Shown in pieces: positions 54,320-64,000 of a DNA stretch of 64,000 nucleotides. Where the stretch lies: assembly GCF_019649055.1 (NCBI RefSeq), contig NW_026570239.1, positions 124,001 through 188,000 on the forward strand, written 5' to 3'. The translations under genes and the position numbers were made by a program. Position 1 is the stretch's first letter; every line of letters begins with the position of its first letter. The stretch is from Paramacrobiotus metropolitanus (taxonomy: Eukaryota; Tardigrada; Eutardigrada; Parachela; Macrobiotidae). The notes below the pieces were generated by a model that worked only from the letters and a program-made list of their open reading frames with translations, was not told the DNA's origin and made no database searches.

Positions 54320-54390
54320 AAAGCAGCGCAGCTTAACAAAGATGCTGCGAATGCGGAGGAACCGGCTTTGAAAGGCCGTGTAAAGGTAGG
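54320..54390 (+). CDS. Small linker exon
   Basis: A short open stretch with acceptor TTACAG and a GT donor encodes KAAQLNKDAANAEEP. It probably links the first protease module to the next pair. The phase to the following exon is uncertain. Confidence 0.4.
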
Positions 54391-54399
54391 CCAGTGATT

Positions 54400-55320
54400 G
54401 GTTTTTAATTTGGTAAGTTGGTGTTATTTTTCCAACAAAACTGATGCCCGGGATGGGACGAAGGGTTTCGAAACTCGGGCATCTACAGATGTAATATAGA
54501 TGTAACAGGTAAAATTATTGCCCTGCTTATGAGTGAATTGAAGCTGCTGTTTATGCTTTCATGCTTCACGAATACTGGGTTATGGTGGTGGCGAACAAAA
54601 GCCGGTCACTGAAAAATTCCTAAGTAATGGTCCTAGGTCCTTTTTCGGGTTCGAACCAGTTCGAACAAATAGACTGTTCGTTCATGCCCGAACTGGTCTT
54701 TTGAATTCGCTCGGTTACATCATAGTGCTTAAAGCGGCAGCGGAGTGGCATGGCGTATAAACGTATGAACTTACGGTCTCATCGGTTAACCGCAGCACGG
54801 CAAAACGCAAAACAAGCTTGGTAAAAGATTTTTCGGCGAAGAGTAAGAAACCGGAGCATTCGTTAATACTCAAAGCATGTTCGTTTTGTTATACACTCCG
54901 CATGTTGAACTATCCAACGGGTGACGCTCGTGCTACCGTATACCGTACAATCAGATGCGGAGTTTAGTTATTTTCCTGTTGACTTCTTACCGCTCTGCAG
55001 ATGATATTAGCCACCGCCAGTTATATTTCTGCTGACTGCGCACACAAATTAATCATATTTTTAATAAGATAAAAAATGCGAAAACTGAGTAACTGCTAAA
55101 CTTTGTTCGAACTAAGAACGAACGTTATTGTAAAATATGGTAGTCGAACTATTTTTTTACTCTAATTGTGGCTCTAAAATGGCCGAACCCTTTTCGTTCG
55201 CATAGCTGGAACCCAGAAAATCAGCCATTGCAATCCCTTTTCCGGGTGGCTACTTTCAAGCAAATTTATTAATTCGGCGTAATCTTTAGGTTCAGCATAA
55301 GTTGACTACTATGCCGCCAA
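54400..55320. other. Intron-like spacer in the Ginger-like gene
   Basis: No coding sequence seen. It includes a TTCGAACCAGTTCGAA-type inverted repeat at 54650-54668. Confidence 0.4.
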
Positions 55321-55327
55321 ACTTTCA

Positions 55328-56836
55328 GCCCTGTTAAGCAATCGCGGAAGCATTGCTGTCAAGCGCGCCAACGAAACCTCAGCACCGATAGCAAAGAAAA
55401 AAATGGCGATTGCATCTGCTAACATTTCGACGCAAGTGACAGATTCTACATCATCATCCGAGGATTCAGACGTTTCTCTTGGTAAATCAGAAGGACCTAG
55501 CCTTGTGGATTGGTTACATCGCCTGCTAAAGCATGCACTTCCGAAAAACACGTGCACACTTTTTCGCTCTGATGTTACCGGACTTCCGCGTAGCTCATTC
55601 TACGACATGCGGCAGGGCGTTTTAAGCGGTAGGCGTTGGGTTCAGATCCTGCTAGCGGATGACAGCCGTTATGTTGCTGCCGTTTGTGATCGGCTTGGAA
55701 AAGTCACTGTGTATGACTGCACAAATACCGTTCAAATGTCGCCCAGCATGGTGGGCAGTTACTGGCAGATGTTTGGACCTGAAGCAGGCAGTTTGGAGGT
55801 GGAATTTCATACCATTCCTTTTCCCTATAAGAACACAGCTCTAACAAGTATAGTGTTTGCTTCGGAAGCCTTAACTAGATCACCAGTATCTGAGGAGCGG
55901 TATGCGAGTGAGCATCAACTGTTGAAATGGTTTGAAAAATGCATCAGGAACAAGCAGCTGGTTTTACCGCCATACGGCCAAATGACGAGAAGAGCGAAAA
56001 CAGCAGTCGCTGCAGTAGCGAGCCATGTAAAAGTAATTGATCTCACGCAGGTTTACTCCGCCCAACATAACTCCCACCAAGAAAAGGTTACCAACATCCC
56101 AAAGGAAAAAGAGGAAGGGGATTCCGATTTTTTCAAATTTGTACCGGACACAAAAGCTGCCGCTGTGCAGCCGGTACTCGTGGCTCCAGAAAAGCTGACG
56201 AGCTTGACGATGAAAGATTCAACGGAACTGGTGTGTCTGTTCTACGACTGCATGAAGAAAAGCATTCCCAGAAATGTATGCGGATTTCTGTATCCCGACG
56301 TTAAAGGTTTAAGCCGACAAGTGTTCAAGTACGCAAGGAAAGACCTTGGCACTGGAAAACGATGGGTGCAGTTAATTCGCTTTGACGACGACGCGGTTGT
56401 GCTTGCGGTCTCTTCAAACTTGGGCCAAGTAACTGTTTACGACTCTTCAAACTCCCAGTTGACTGACGAAAAGGTCGAACGATTTTGGCAGCTGTTTGGA
56501 TCAGACGATAAGGATCTTGAAATACAATTCCAGAGCGTGCCTTTATCGGCTGATTGTACGGGATTATACAGCGTACTATTTGCTGCGGAATGCCTTGCTG
56601 CCGCTCCCATAGCGGCTTCACAGTACGCTTCCAAGAAGGAATTAATGACCTGGTTTAAAAAATGCGCAGCGGTTGGTCATTTTTCATTGCCTCCGTATGT
56701 TCATGGATCACGAAAAGCTGATGTTTTTTCCAAAACGACCACAACTGTTATCGATAAAGAAAGGCTGGAAACTGCTACCACAAACCTGTATAACGAGCAA
56801 ATGGCTATTCAGAAAGCATTTCGCCGAAGGCAAGAG
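55328..56836 (+). CDS. Exon with two tandem, apparently inactive Ulp1-like modules
   Basis: An intact ~503-codon exon (acceptor TTTCAG at 55327; donor CAAGAG|GTAAG at 56836). It holds two copies of one fold. Copy 1: GRRWVQILLADDSRYVAAV, VTVYDCTNTV, TALTSIVFASEAL. Copy 2: GKRWVQLIRFDDDAVVLAV, VTVYDSSNSQ, ADCTGLYSVLFAAECL. Aligned by eye with the active module at 59.0 kb (HHNHFVLLQG, NVFDSLAV, NGTDCGIYVSAF), the catalytic His is Tyr in copy 1 and Ala in copy 2. The Asp is kept in both. Cys is lost in copy 1 and sits in a shifted context in copy 2. So both look like pseudoenzymes, perhaps binding or scaffold modules. The exon is undamaged while neighbours are broken. Confidence 0.75.
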
Positions 56837-57220
56837 GTAAGAAACTGTGTGTTATTTCAGTTAAAATTATTCAGCACAGTCAATAATTCACGCTCGTTAG
56901 GAAGAAATTTAGGAGGATCTATTGTAGCACAGTTAAAGTCGTATTAGTACTTACTGGCTACGTGTTAGGCATCTTTGGTGCATTATCCTGTGCGGACCAC
57001 ATATGTTAATTAGGACGATGCAGCGCGCACGGGCTTCGGAAACGGGTTTTGGCTGGGTATACGGTAAAATTCTTTTCTCTTAAAGTGCTTAAGGTTTTTT
57101 TTATAAAGTATATTTAAAGCCTGATGCGAAGCCCGCACTCGAAGCCATGAACATCGCACCATTCACTCCTGCCCCCGGTAGAACTCATAGAAGCCTAACC
57201 CCGAAGACATATTATTTTAA

Positions 57221-58191
57221 TGGGTAGCACGACAACTCTATGACCTTCATTTCGCTGACCGACTTGTTGCTGACAACCACAACCTGCTGACCGAAAAACT
57301 GCTGACCGACAGTTCGCTTATTTACAAACTTGCTGACCGACATCTTGCTGAAACTAATTTGCTGAACGACAGCTCACTTCTCGGTCAGCTAAATGTCGGT
57401 AATCGATAACTCGCTGACCGACAACTTGTAGAAGACGAAAACTTGCTGACCGATAATTTGCTGACCAGTCCAGCGCACATTAGCGTATTGTCCCAGTCAA
57501 TATTAATTATGTAACAATAACTGCTAAAAATGTTTTTTAGGTTTCTTAGGTTTCTTAGGTTTCTAAAGTTTCTTAGGTTTCTTAGATTTCTTAGGTTTTC
57601 TTAGGTTTCTTGGGTTTCTTAGGTTTTTAGGTTTCATTGGTATCATAGGTTTCTAAGGTTTCTTGGGTTCCTTAGGTTCCTTAGGTTTCTTTGGTTTCTT
57701 TGGTTTCTTAGGTTTCTTAGGTTTCATAATTTCTTCCGTTTGATAGATTGTTTTATGAAATTCACTCGTGCGCGCTCGAGCTGAAAAAAGGAGAGATTGA
57801 CGACTGGATTTGTCAGATTGCTGCAGAAGCCGGGAGCTGTTAATAGCAGGAGTGGTTGTGGTATCCGATCACCCAAATTGAGTTTCACAAGGATTTGGAG
57901 GGTAACAGACTAAATTTGTGGTCAGCGAGTCGTCGGTATTTCCATAAAACGTCGGTCAGTAAAATGTCGGTCAACAATTTAGTAAGTAAGCAAGTTATCG
58001 GGTAAACATTCTGTCAGTCAACAAAATGTCGTCAGCAAATTTTCGGTGTCAGCAAACTGTCGTTCAGCAAAATGTCGTTCAGCGATTTGTTGTTTCATCA
58101 AACTGTCGGGTCAACATTTTGTCGGTCAGCAAATAGTCGTCAGCAAGTTATCGGTCAGCAAGATGACCGTCAGCGAGTTGTCGGTGTGCCA
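57221..58191. mobile_element. Inverted-repeat MITE-like element with tandem-repeat arms
   Basis: It lies in the intron between exons ending at 56836 and starting at 58994. The left arm (57250-57475) repeats TTGCTGACCGACAA-type units; the right arm (57915-58185) has the inverse (GTCGGTCAGCAA). The ends are similar (TGGGTAGCACGACAACTC vs the inverse of GAGTTGTCGGTGTGCCA). TTTTAA lies near both ends and may be the target duplication. Confidence 0.65.
57537..57730. repeat. (TTAGGTTTC)n array
   Basis: About twenty imperfect copies of a 9-bp TTAGGTTTC unit between the arms of the MITE-like element. It resembles telomere repeats but is internal and degenerate. Confidence 0.9.
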
Positions 58192-58993
58192 TTTTTAATG
58201 ACTATACCTCGATTACGGCATAGTACAAACTATGTCTGAAAAAGCGCGGAAAACAATCTTCGTTGAGTGAAATGTGGAAAAAGGCTTTGAATTATGTGTA
58301 AAAGTGAAAACGAAAATTATTTCAACTTCATAGGTGAGTGTAAATTAAAAACCCGAGTGCGCAGCCGAAACGTGTGGCGACTGCCGATGCACATTCGTCA
58401 GCCGTCCGGCCTCAAAAAGGTCACCCGTGCACGCAGCCAAAATGCATTTATTATTACAAGGGCTTCTTCGATGCTGCCCCTAGTGGAGTAGCCTAAACAA
58501 GACTATAAGAGGAGTTTCAATGGTTACAGGTGATGGACGTCAGTGATGGTTGGCAATCATAGCAAAACACTCGAAACCAACAACTTATTTTGCATGTTAA
58601 CCCTTATCCAAAGTCGCACGGACTTTTGATCAGCTGAAACGTTAACAGCGAAGAGCATAGGCAGAAAACAATTCCAGAACGGTAAGGAGTTTAAGAAACC
58701 AGGAAATTTACGTTACTCGTACAATTATGTACTCGTAGCAAGTTTCTTCAATTCAGCTGGCAGTGGCACGAAAGATGATGTTCACTCATCATTTTGCCGA
58801 TCATCCTTTGCCACCCAAATAAGCACCTTAGAAAATTTTGTGACGTAAAGATTTTGTAGCGCAAACATTAATTGTAGACTTCGCAAGTGATTCTTCGAAG
58901 ACGATTCGTGGGACCAGATCATTCGATTTACCGATACCTTAATACGCGGGATAATTATGTTCTGGGTAAAATAGCGCTGGTTTAATTTCTTAG

Positions 58994-60281
58994 GAGTTTG
59001 CTGTGATGCTGGAAGATAACTCTGCAGACGAACCAAAAGAACCAGAGCCCGAAGACTGTTCACCTTTCCGTTTGCGTTCCCTGCTAAACGAACTGGCTTT
59101 AACTGAAAGTGATTTATCCACCATTCTTGACCCTAGAGGACGGTTGACAACGTTTATTATTTCCGCGGTAATGGAAATTCTAAAAGCCCAGTTTCCCAAT
59201 GTCGATGGGCTGGAATCAGTTAAATATTTAAACGAAAAGAGCGCATTGTCTGCTACACGAAAGTCTCTGTTTTTTCGTGACCGTCGTTTCCTTCAGATTG
59301 TGTATATCCATCACAATCACTTTGTTCTCCTCCAAGGAGTAGGATGTGAAGAGGGGACGAAATCGCCTTTCATTGTTAATGTCTTCGATAGTCTTGCGGT
59401 TGAGATGGGCCAAGCAAACGATGCTGAGCTAATTAGACTATGTGCTGCACTCGCAAACGCAACGTCGTCAGAAATCAAGATTCGCATGCAACCTTGTGAT
59501 CAACAGCCTAATGGGACGGACTGCGGCATCTACGTCTCGGCGTTTGCTACAGCAGTATGCTACGGTCACGAGTTACGTTCGCTTACATTCTTGCGATCCG
59601 AGGTGAGTACACCAGTTATAAGTGACTTTACAGAAGTCCCACTGTGTTCATCAGTGATCTACTTTATAATATATGGAAACATTCAGTGGTTGTGATTATG
59701 CGAATTTCTTTCCATTAGAAAGTAATTCGCATAACCGCAATGCGTGCTTGCTGGCATATGGAATTTTTAAAAACCTGTACTGCGGTTTGATTTCTTAACT
59801 TATCTCACTTGTTAGAAAAAAGTAGAGTCATAGCATACAACGAAACCAAAGAATTATTATGCTTCTGCAAGGCAATTAAAATTTCCGGACGTATACGTTG
59901 CAGCGCACTGTTTTAAATTGAACCTTATGCTTCTGGTGACATCACGTCGTTCCATTACTTTTACATGGGAATATTTTATCTTTTCAGATGCGGCAACACT
60001 TACATACCTGCATCGTCAAAAAACTCGTCGTTCGTTTTCCCAGTTTGTCCGCATCTCATGACGCCCTGGAACCATGTACCAACGCAGAGAGATTTGTTTA
60101 CCGCTTCCCCATTATTTGCAGCTGCAGACTTCCAGCTCCAGCTTCCACAAGGAATATATCTTCCACAAGGAAATGTCGTTTCCCCAGATGCCCTGTCAAG
60201 CAGTTTCATCGCGCCTGTGTTTCAAACCAGCGCACGATGGCGGGATCATTCGTATGTGACCTCTGCAAAGTTGCAAATTAA
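58994..60281 (+). CDS. Ulp1-type protease module B plus PHD finger, last two exons
   Basis: The exon 58994-59602 joins in phase to the preceding dead-module exon across a 2.1-kb intron. It has a helical acidic start, then the C48 triad: His in HHNHFVLLQG, Asp in VNVFDSLAV, Gln in RMQPCDQQP and Cys in NGTDCGIYV. The last exon (59988-60281, acceptor TTTTCAG) continues in phase with MRQHLHTCI and ends in a C4HC3 PHD-like finger: CSCRL...KCRFPRCPVKQFHRAC...FVCDLC. A PHD finger could read histone H3 tails and guide integration. Both exons are open and the triad is complete, unlike the rest of the gene. Confidence 0.8.
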
Positions 60282-60654
60282 AACATTCTCCAAGCTGATT
60301 TTTTGTGACAACATGCTGAAGACCGTGAAATTTATTTTGTTGTGCGTCCCTTTTTTCTAATGCAATGTAGTTACTGTCATATTATTTCGTTACCTAACTC
60401 TTATCCAATAATTTTTCGCGAACAAATGTGCGAAAAATGTTTTGCGCAGTTATAAAATAGTCAAAGTCCGCGTAAAAGCTAAGAATTTTCAAAGCTAATC
60501 AGTATCGTAGTTCACCAGTATCTTAGCTCATCAACAGCCTTTGGACGATTGCATCACAAACTTTTTTGCGCAAATAATACTTTTGTTCGAAGTAAAAAGC
60601 GGATGCAATTGCATCAAGCATAAACTAATCGAGGCAGAGTGGTGGACAATCTTG

Positions 60655-60850
60655 GGCAGAAAAGCTTGATGACCTTTGCTGAAAGGTGGATGACCTTTAC
60701 AGAAAGGTGGATGACCTTTGAAGAAAGGTGGATGACCTTTACAGAAAGGTGGATGACCTTTACAGAAAGGTGGATGCCCTTTGCGAAAAGGTGGATGACC
60801 TTTGGATAAAGGTGGATGAGCGTTGCAGACAGATGGACTACCATAGCAGC
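60655..60850. repeat. Subterminal tandem repeat array (right)
   Basis: About nine copies of AGGTGGATGACCTTTACAGAA, inverse of the array at 48510-48725. Confidence 0.9.
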
Positions 60851-60997
60851 ATTCAATAAAGGTGCTCTAATGTCTTTTACTTCAACTTGCTTTGCTGTCC
60901 ATGGTCCAGAACTGAGAATCCTAGACCACAGAACGTTGCAAAACTGTTAGTAATAAAATGCTCATACAACCCGTGCAAACAGGGCACGAAACGAGGA

Positions 60998-61110
60998 CGT
61001 TACCAAGTTTTCGCTTAGCTCGTAGAGCTGCGCTCGGTTCTGCCAGAAACTAAGTTACCGAGTTTTCGCTAAGCTCGTAGAGCTGCGCTCCGTTCTGCCA
61101 GAAACTAATT
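60998..61110. repeat. Tandem duplication of ~58 bp
   Basis: The block TTACCAAGTTTTCGCTTAGC...TTCTGCCAGAAACTAA occurs twice in a row with few changes. It holds a CGTAGAGCTGCGCTC-type imperfect palindrome. Confidence 0.85.
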
Positions 61111-61439
61111 AGACACATCTAACTGGTAGAAGCTACTAAGCAGGACAGACTCTACACTCAGTCTACAGTATGGCTTCGGCACTCTGAAGCCATATTCTGA
61201 GGGGAACTAGTATTCATACGGAGGAAATGTCCCCAAATGTACACCATGGCCCCGGTTTTAAATCATGGGATAACACAAACGGCTTGGCATAAAATGTGTC
61301 TGGGATTGGGCGAAAGATAACAACATATCGCTCCGAGAGTTATTTATCAGATGGATATCAATGATTAGAAGTTCAGCAAAGTTGTGATGAATCAGCTTTA
61401 TAATCAGCTTATAAATGATAAGACAGCAGCAAGTTAACA

Positions 61440-61620
61440 CGTTCGACAAAAGGTGGATGACCTCTGAAGAAAGGTGGATAACCTTTACAAAAAGGTGGAT
61501 GGAAAAGGTGGATGACCTTTGCAGAAAGGTGGATAACCTTTACAAAAAGGTGGATGAGAAAGGTGGATGACCTTTACAGAAAGGTGGATGACCTTCATTG
61601 AAGATCCACCATCCACCCGT
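61440..61620. repeat. Terminal tandem repeat array (right)
   Basis: Inverse of 47938-48065, with the same order of variant units, then CACCATCCACCCGTCCACC and the element end. Confidence 0.9.
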
Positions 61621-61691
61621 CCACCTTCCTGCCGGCTACAGGCGCATCATAAAATTATAACACAGCCAGTACAAACCTTTTTCGGCGGCGA

Positions 61692-61811
61692 TCGTAAGGG
61701 CAAATTCGGCAGCCGTTCCGGTTTCATCGTAATCATCCAACTCGATGCTGGAGTTTACTTATGGTCGTACGTTCCAGGATTTGGTCAGCTTTCGGGAGGG
61801 GTCCAAAACCT
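61692..61811 (-). pseudogene. Unidentified minus-strand exon with an in-frame stop
   Basis: Acceptor TTACAG near 61812 and donor AAAAAG|GTTTGT near 61691 enclose a frame reading VLDPSRKLTKSWNVRP, then TAA, then VNSSIELDDYDETGTAAEFA. Codon use and composition look coding, but the stop and the lack of a recognised family make it a probable dead host exon. It was next to the phosphofructokinase start before the Ginger-like element inserted. Confidence 0.4.
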
Positions 61812-62497
61812 GTAATAACAGCACAAAATAATGTCAAAAATAATCGAAAAAATGAGATTATCTGCATATTGACAGAGATGGCGAAAAGTGTTTGCGCGCG
61901 CAGCAAGGGAAAACGTTTGTATAATCGTTTCGGTGTTGGATCAGTAACACATGCAGCCCAGAATTAATGCAGGCCTAATAAACAGCTTAAAAAGCACGCC
62001 CGGCGATAGCATTAGCTTAGAGTACGAGTAAATAATTTCTATTTTATTAGCAACACCACAACCACGGAAGATATTTCATTACCACACAAGCAAAGTAGGT
62101 GCAGGACATACAGTCACAAAACCACAACTGCACAGCAAGCCAACAAAAGTGCGTAACCGAAGAAACTATAAGTGATAGCAAATCAGAAGAGAAATCAAAT
62201 GGGCAAGTGGGAAAGGAAAGTAGTGGAAAACATACAGGAATTATCGCATAATCATTCATACTGGCATGTCATGCCTGGCGATAAAATATAAAACTGAAAC
62301 AGGAGCTCCTCTCTCAGTACCGGCGCACTTCGCTCAAGCGCAGCATAAAACTCCGCCCGGAATTACCCATATGTTCGAACACCTATAAAACCAGGATGAA
62401 TTATTTTGTGCCCACTTTTGTGCATGCAACAGCAACAGTAATAAGAGGCCAAAAATATTAAAATTTAATCATATATTATTAAAAATTTTTATTTACC

Positions 62498-62700
62498 TGA
62501 CAAACCAGTCGGTCGACATTATCAGCCGGCACAAGATACATCTGTCCCAGCGGCCCAGCGGGAGGGAACGCTGGTTTCTCGTTTCTCAGAGTACAAAAAA
62601 ATTGAATTAAATGTACATGTTGACAACGTTTTCCTCGGCTCGTAATCTCCTCGCGCGTGATGCTGCCTGATTCGTTGAGCAAATCTTTCACCTCGCGTTA
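62498..62700 (-). CDS. Unidentified minus-strand exon
   Basis: An open stretch (LLNESGSITREEITSRGK ... AFPPAGPLGQMYLVPADNVD) with donor GTAAAT at its 3' end near 62497. It looks like a host exon; the family is not recognised. It may belong with the exons at 63.08-63.32 kb. Confidence 0.4.
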
Positions 62701-63086
62701 AATAGTGGCCACCTGCAAATTCCAGGTCTCATGTCAGTTCAAAATAACAAATCTAACAGCATATTGCGCTAAGCACCAAAAGCGATTAAAGAAAATGAAT
62801 ACAAACTTGAGCGATTAAGAGTTTTACGAATACTGAAAGCGGGTCGACTAAGAACTTGGACTCAGAACGCTACTGTTGGCCGATTTGAAGCCACCTCCTA
62901 GTGAAAGTTTTTAATCACTACCGCTGGAAAAACGTCCGATTAACGGAATTCGTGAATTTCTTTAATCGGATGGCAACAGACAGATTAAAATGCCCAGCAA
63001 ATAAAAAGTTTCTCTGGGACTACTTTTTAATCACTTTTCTTTAATCGTTCAAAAATAGCGCATTCCCCTGTAAGTACTTACTTACC

Positions 63087-63326
63087 TTCAAATGAAATTA
63101 TCCTTTCTCCGGTCTTCGTGAGCACTTCAAGGCCTTGTGTTCCTAAACAAAATAAACGGCTCGGAGAATCTTGGTCTAGAACCGACGTGTTTTCAGTACA
63201 TACCGGGGTCGGGCTGATGGCAATTGGCCCCGGTGTATCGTCGACGGATATTTCGGACCTGGCCGCATATTTCGGATCTGGCGGGGGATGCGCGCTAAAG
63301 CGCTGGACATCAGCAACAGGAAACAT
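63087..63326 (-). CDS. Unidentified minus-strand exon(s)
   Basis: An open stretch with acceptor TCTGCAG upstream of its N-terminal codons (MFPVADVQRFSAHPPPDPKY). An optional small intron (donor GTATGT at ~63206, acceptor TTTAG at ~63145) may separate it from GTQGLEVLTKTGERIISFEG, followed by donor GTAAGT. It looks like part of a host gene, not identified. Confidence 0.4.
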
Positions 63327-63419
63327 TCTGCAGTTCAGATATCAGTGTTCATACATACATCAGCGTTCGTTGGATTCAGTCAGACCGAATATCAGCCGGA
63401 AACGGATCTGAACATCACA

Positions 63420-64000
63420 AATTTTCTTTTTAAAATTAGAATAAATACAAGTACAAAAACTAATATTGAAATCACCGGAGCTCCGAAATCTTTTTCTTAA
63501 GCAGCTTATCATGGGAAGATTTCTACTGTTTCGTAAAGCTAAATAAGTGTTGAGAACAAGCGGCTCGAAACATCAAATCCTACCCTCCTAATATAGCACC
63601 AAATTTACAAATTAAAAGGCAGCTTTTCTAACTGGGCGCAATTGTACCTTGAGTAAACCGCTAACGGGAGCTCAGCAAGAACCGGTATGCCTCGACGAAA
63701 TAGGCAGGCTGCTGCACTTGTGACTTGTCCTCCAGAAACGTTCCACAGTCGTCGCGATCTGCAGCAAAAGCCCAACTCAACACAACGCAACTCACACAAT
63801 TCAAGGCCATCAGAAAACTCGCGAACACAGACTGAACACTACCAATAACTCGTGCCACACTGATCAGTCGCTTACTCCACAATATTACGGTTGCACGAGC
63901 GTGAAGATGATCGATCCAAGACTTTAAAGACTGAAAAACTCTAGATAAATAGAAGAAATTGTAGAACTATCGGAGCTCCGAAATTTCCAAATAATTCTAG
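63420..64000. other. Right-edge spacer
   Basis: Short hydrophobic minus-strand frames at 63605-63882 could be a signal-peptide-bearing first exon, but support is weak. CGGAGCTCCGAAAT occurs at 63477 and again at 63972. Confidence 0.35.

Larger units (their letters stand above)
47907..61646. mobile_element. Ginger-like integrase-type DNA transposon, 13.7 kb
   Basis: The element is 47913-61640. It begins TGTAGCCGGCAGGAAGG and ends in the inverse, flanked by GGCGCA on both sides (47907-47912 and 61641-61646; the true duplication may be shorter). The inverted ends extend about 170 bp and are built from ~20-bp tandem repeats. TG...CA ends plus an encoded rve integrase, Ulp1-type protease and PHD finger fit the Ginger group, which descends from Gypsy integrases. 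A second pair of repeat arrays lies further inside (48.5 and 60.7 kb). The gene is degraded, so this copy is probably dead. Confidence 0.8.

Noticed and set aside
57537-57730. Chromosome end
   Set aside because: The array is internal, degenerate and lies between inverted arms within an intron.
47907-61646. Direct-repeat arrays considered as CRISPR
   Set aside because: The units are contiguous and lack unique spacers, and the genome is eukaryotic; they are transposon tandem repeats.
61567-61815. Plus-strand frame at the right end of the Ginger-like element
   Set aside because: It starts in the tandem repeat and runs antisense to a better minus-strand exon.
1-64000. tRNA or rRNA genes
   Set aside because: I looked for clover-leaf boxes and rRNA core words and saw none that I could support; a covariance-model search would settle it.

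Overview
The window is animal (invertebrate) nuclear DNA: it has short GT-AG introns, a recognisable animal-type phosphofructokinase fragment, non-LTR and LTR retrotransposons, and DNA transposons with inverted repeats. Nothing looks bacterial. The species cannot be named from the sequence. Most of the 64 kb is mobile DNA, much of it nested.

Layout. 1-2.2 kb: minus-strand non-LTR retrotransposon (zinc finger plus reverse transcriptase) running off the window edge. 2.4-8.1 kb: gene-poor, with two hairpins and a long AT microsatellite. 8.1-9.7 kb: decayed 5'-truncated relative of the first retrotransposon, with a PD-(D/E)XK-like C-terminus. 10.1-12.5 kb: a 141-bp MITE and a 1.67-kb inverted-repeat element filled with a 31-bp satellite. 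12.6-13.75 kb: part of a multi-pass membrane protein gene. 14.5-43.5 kb: an EnSpm/CACTA-like DNA transposon with two divergent genes. It is split by an LTR retrotransposon (16.2-18.7 kb, itself carrying a LINE insertion) and by a 20.1-kb Maverick/Polinton (adintovirus-like) element (22,431-42,569). 43.5-44.25 kb: a 747-bp palindromic PIF/Harbinger-like MITE. 45.1-47.9 kb: N-terminal half of a degraded phosphofructokinase gene. 47.9-61.64 kb: a 13.7-kb Ginger-like (integrase-type) transposon. 61.65-63.4 kb: fragments of unidentified minus-strand exons.

The Maverick is the richest unit. It has ~305-bp terminal inverted repeats, a 5-bp target duplication (AGGAC), and a virus-type gene set: protein-primed type B DNA polymerase, retroviral-type integrase with a chromo-like C-terminus, packaging ATPase, adenovirus-type protease, major capsid protein, a penton-like minor capsid protein and a basic core protein. 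It also carries accessory genes: a five-exon gene for a 537-residue protein with a clear histone H3 fold, and a secreted/type I membrane leucine-rich-repeat protein. Removing the element with one AGGAC copy puts the interrupted transposase back in frame.

Three signals are not explained by gene content. AGGAGCTCCT occurs 11 times across the CACTA-like element, including in all three codon phases of its transposase. TTTCGAAA occurs about 14 times in the Maverick, nearly always in introns or spacers and often beside splice acceptors. The Ginger-like element encodes a chain of Ulp1-type modules, two of them apparently dead, between an integrase and a PHD finger.
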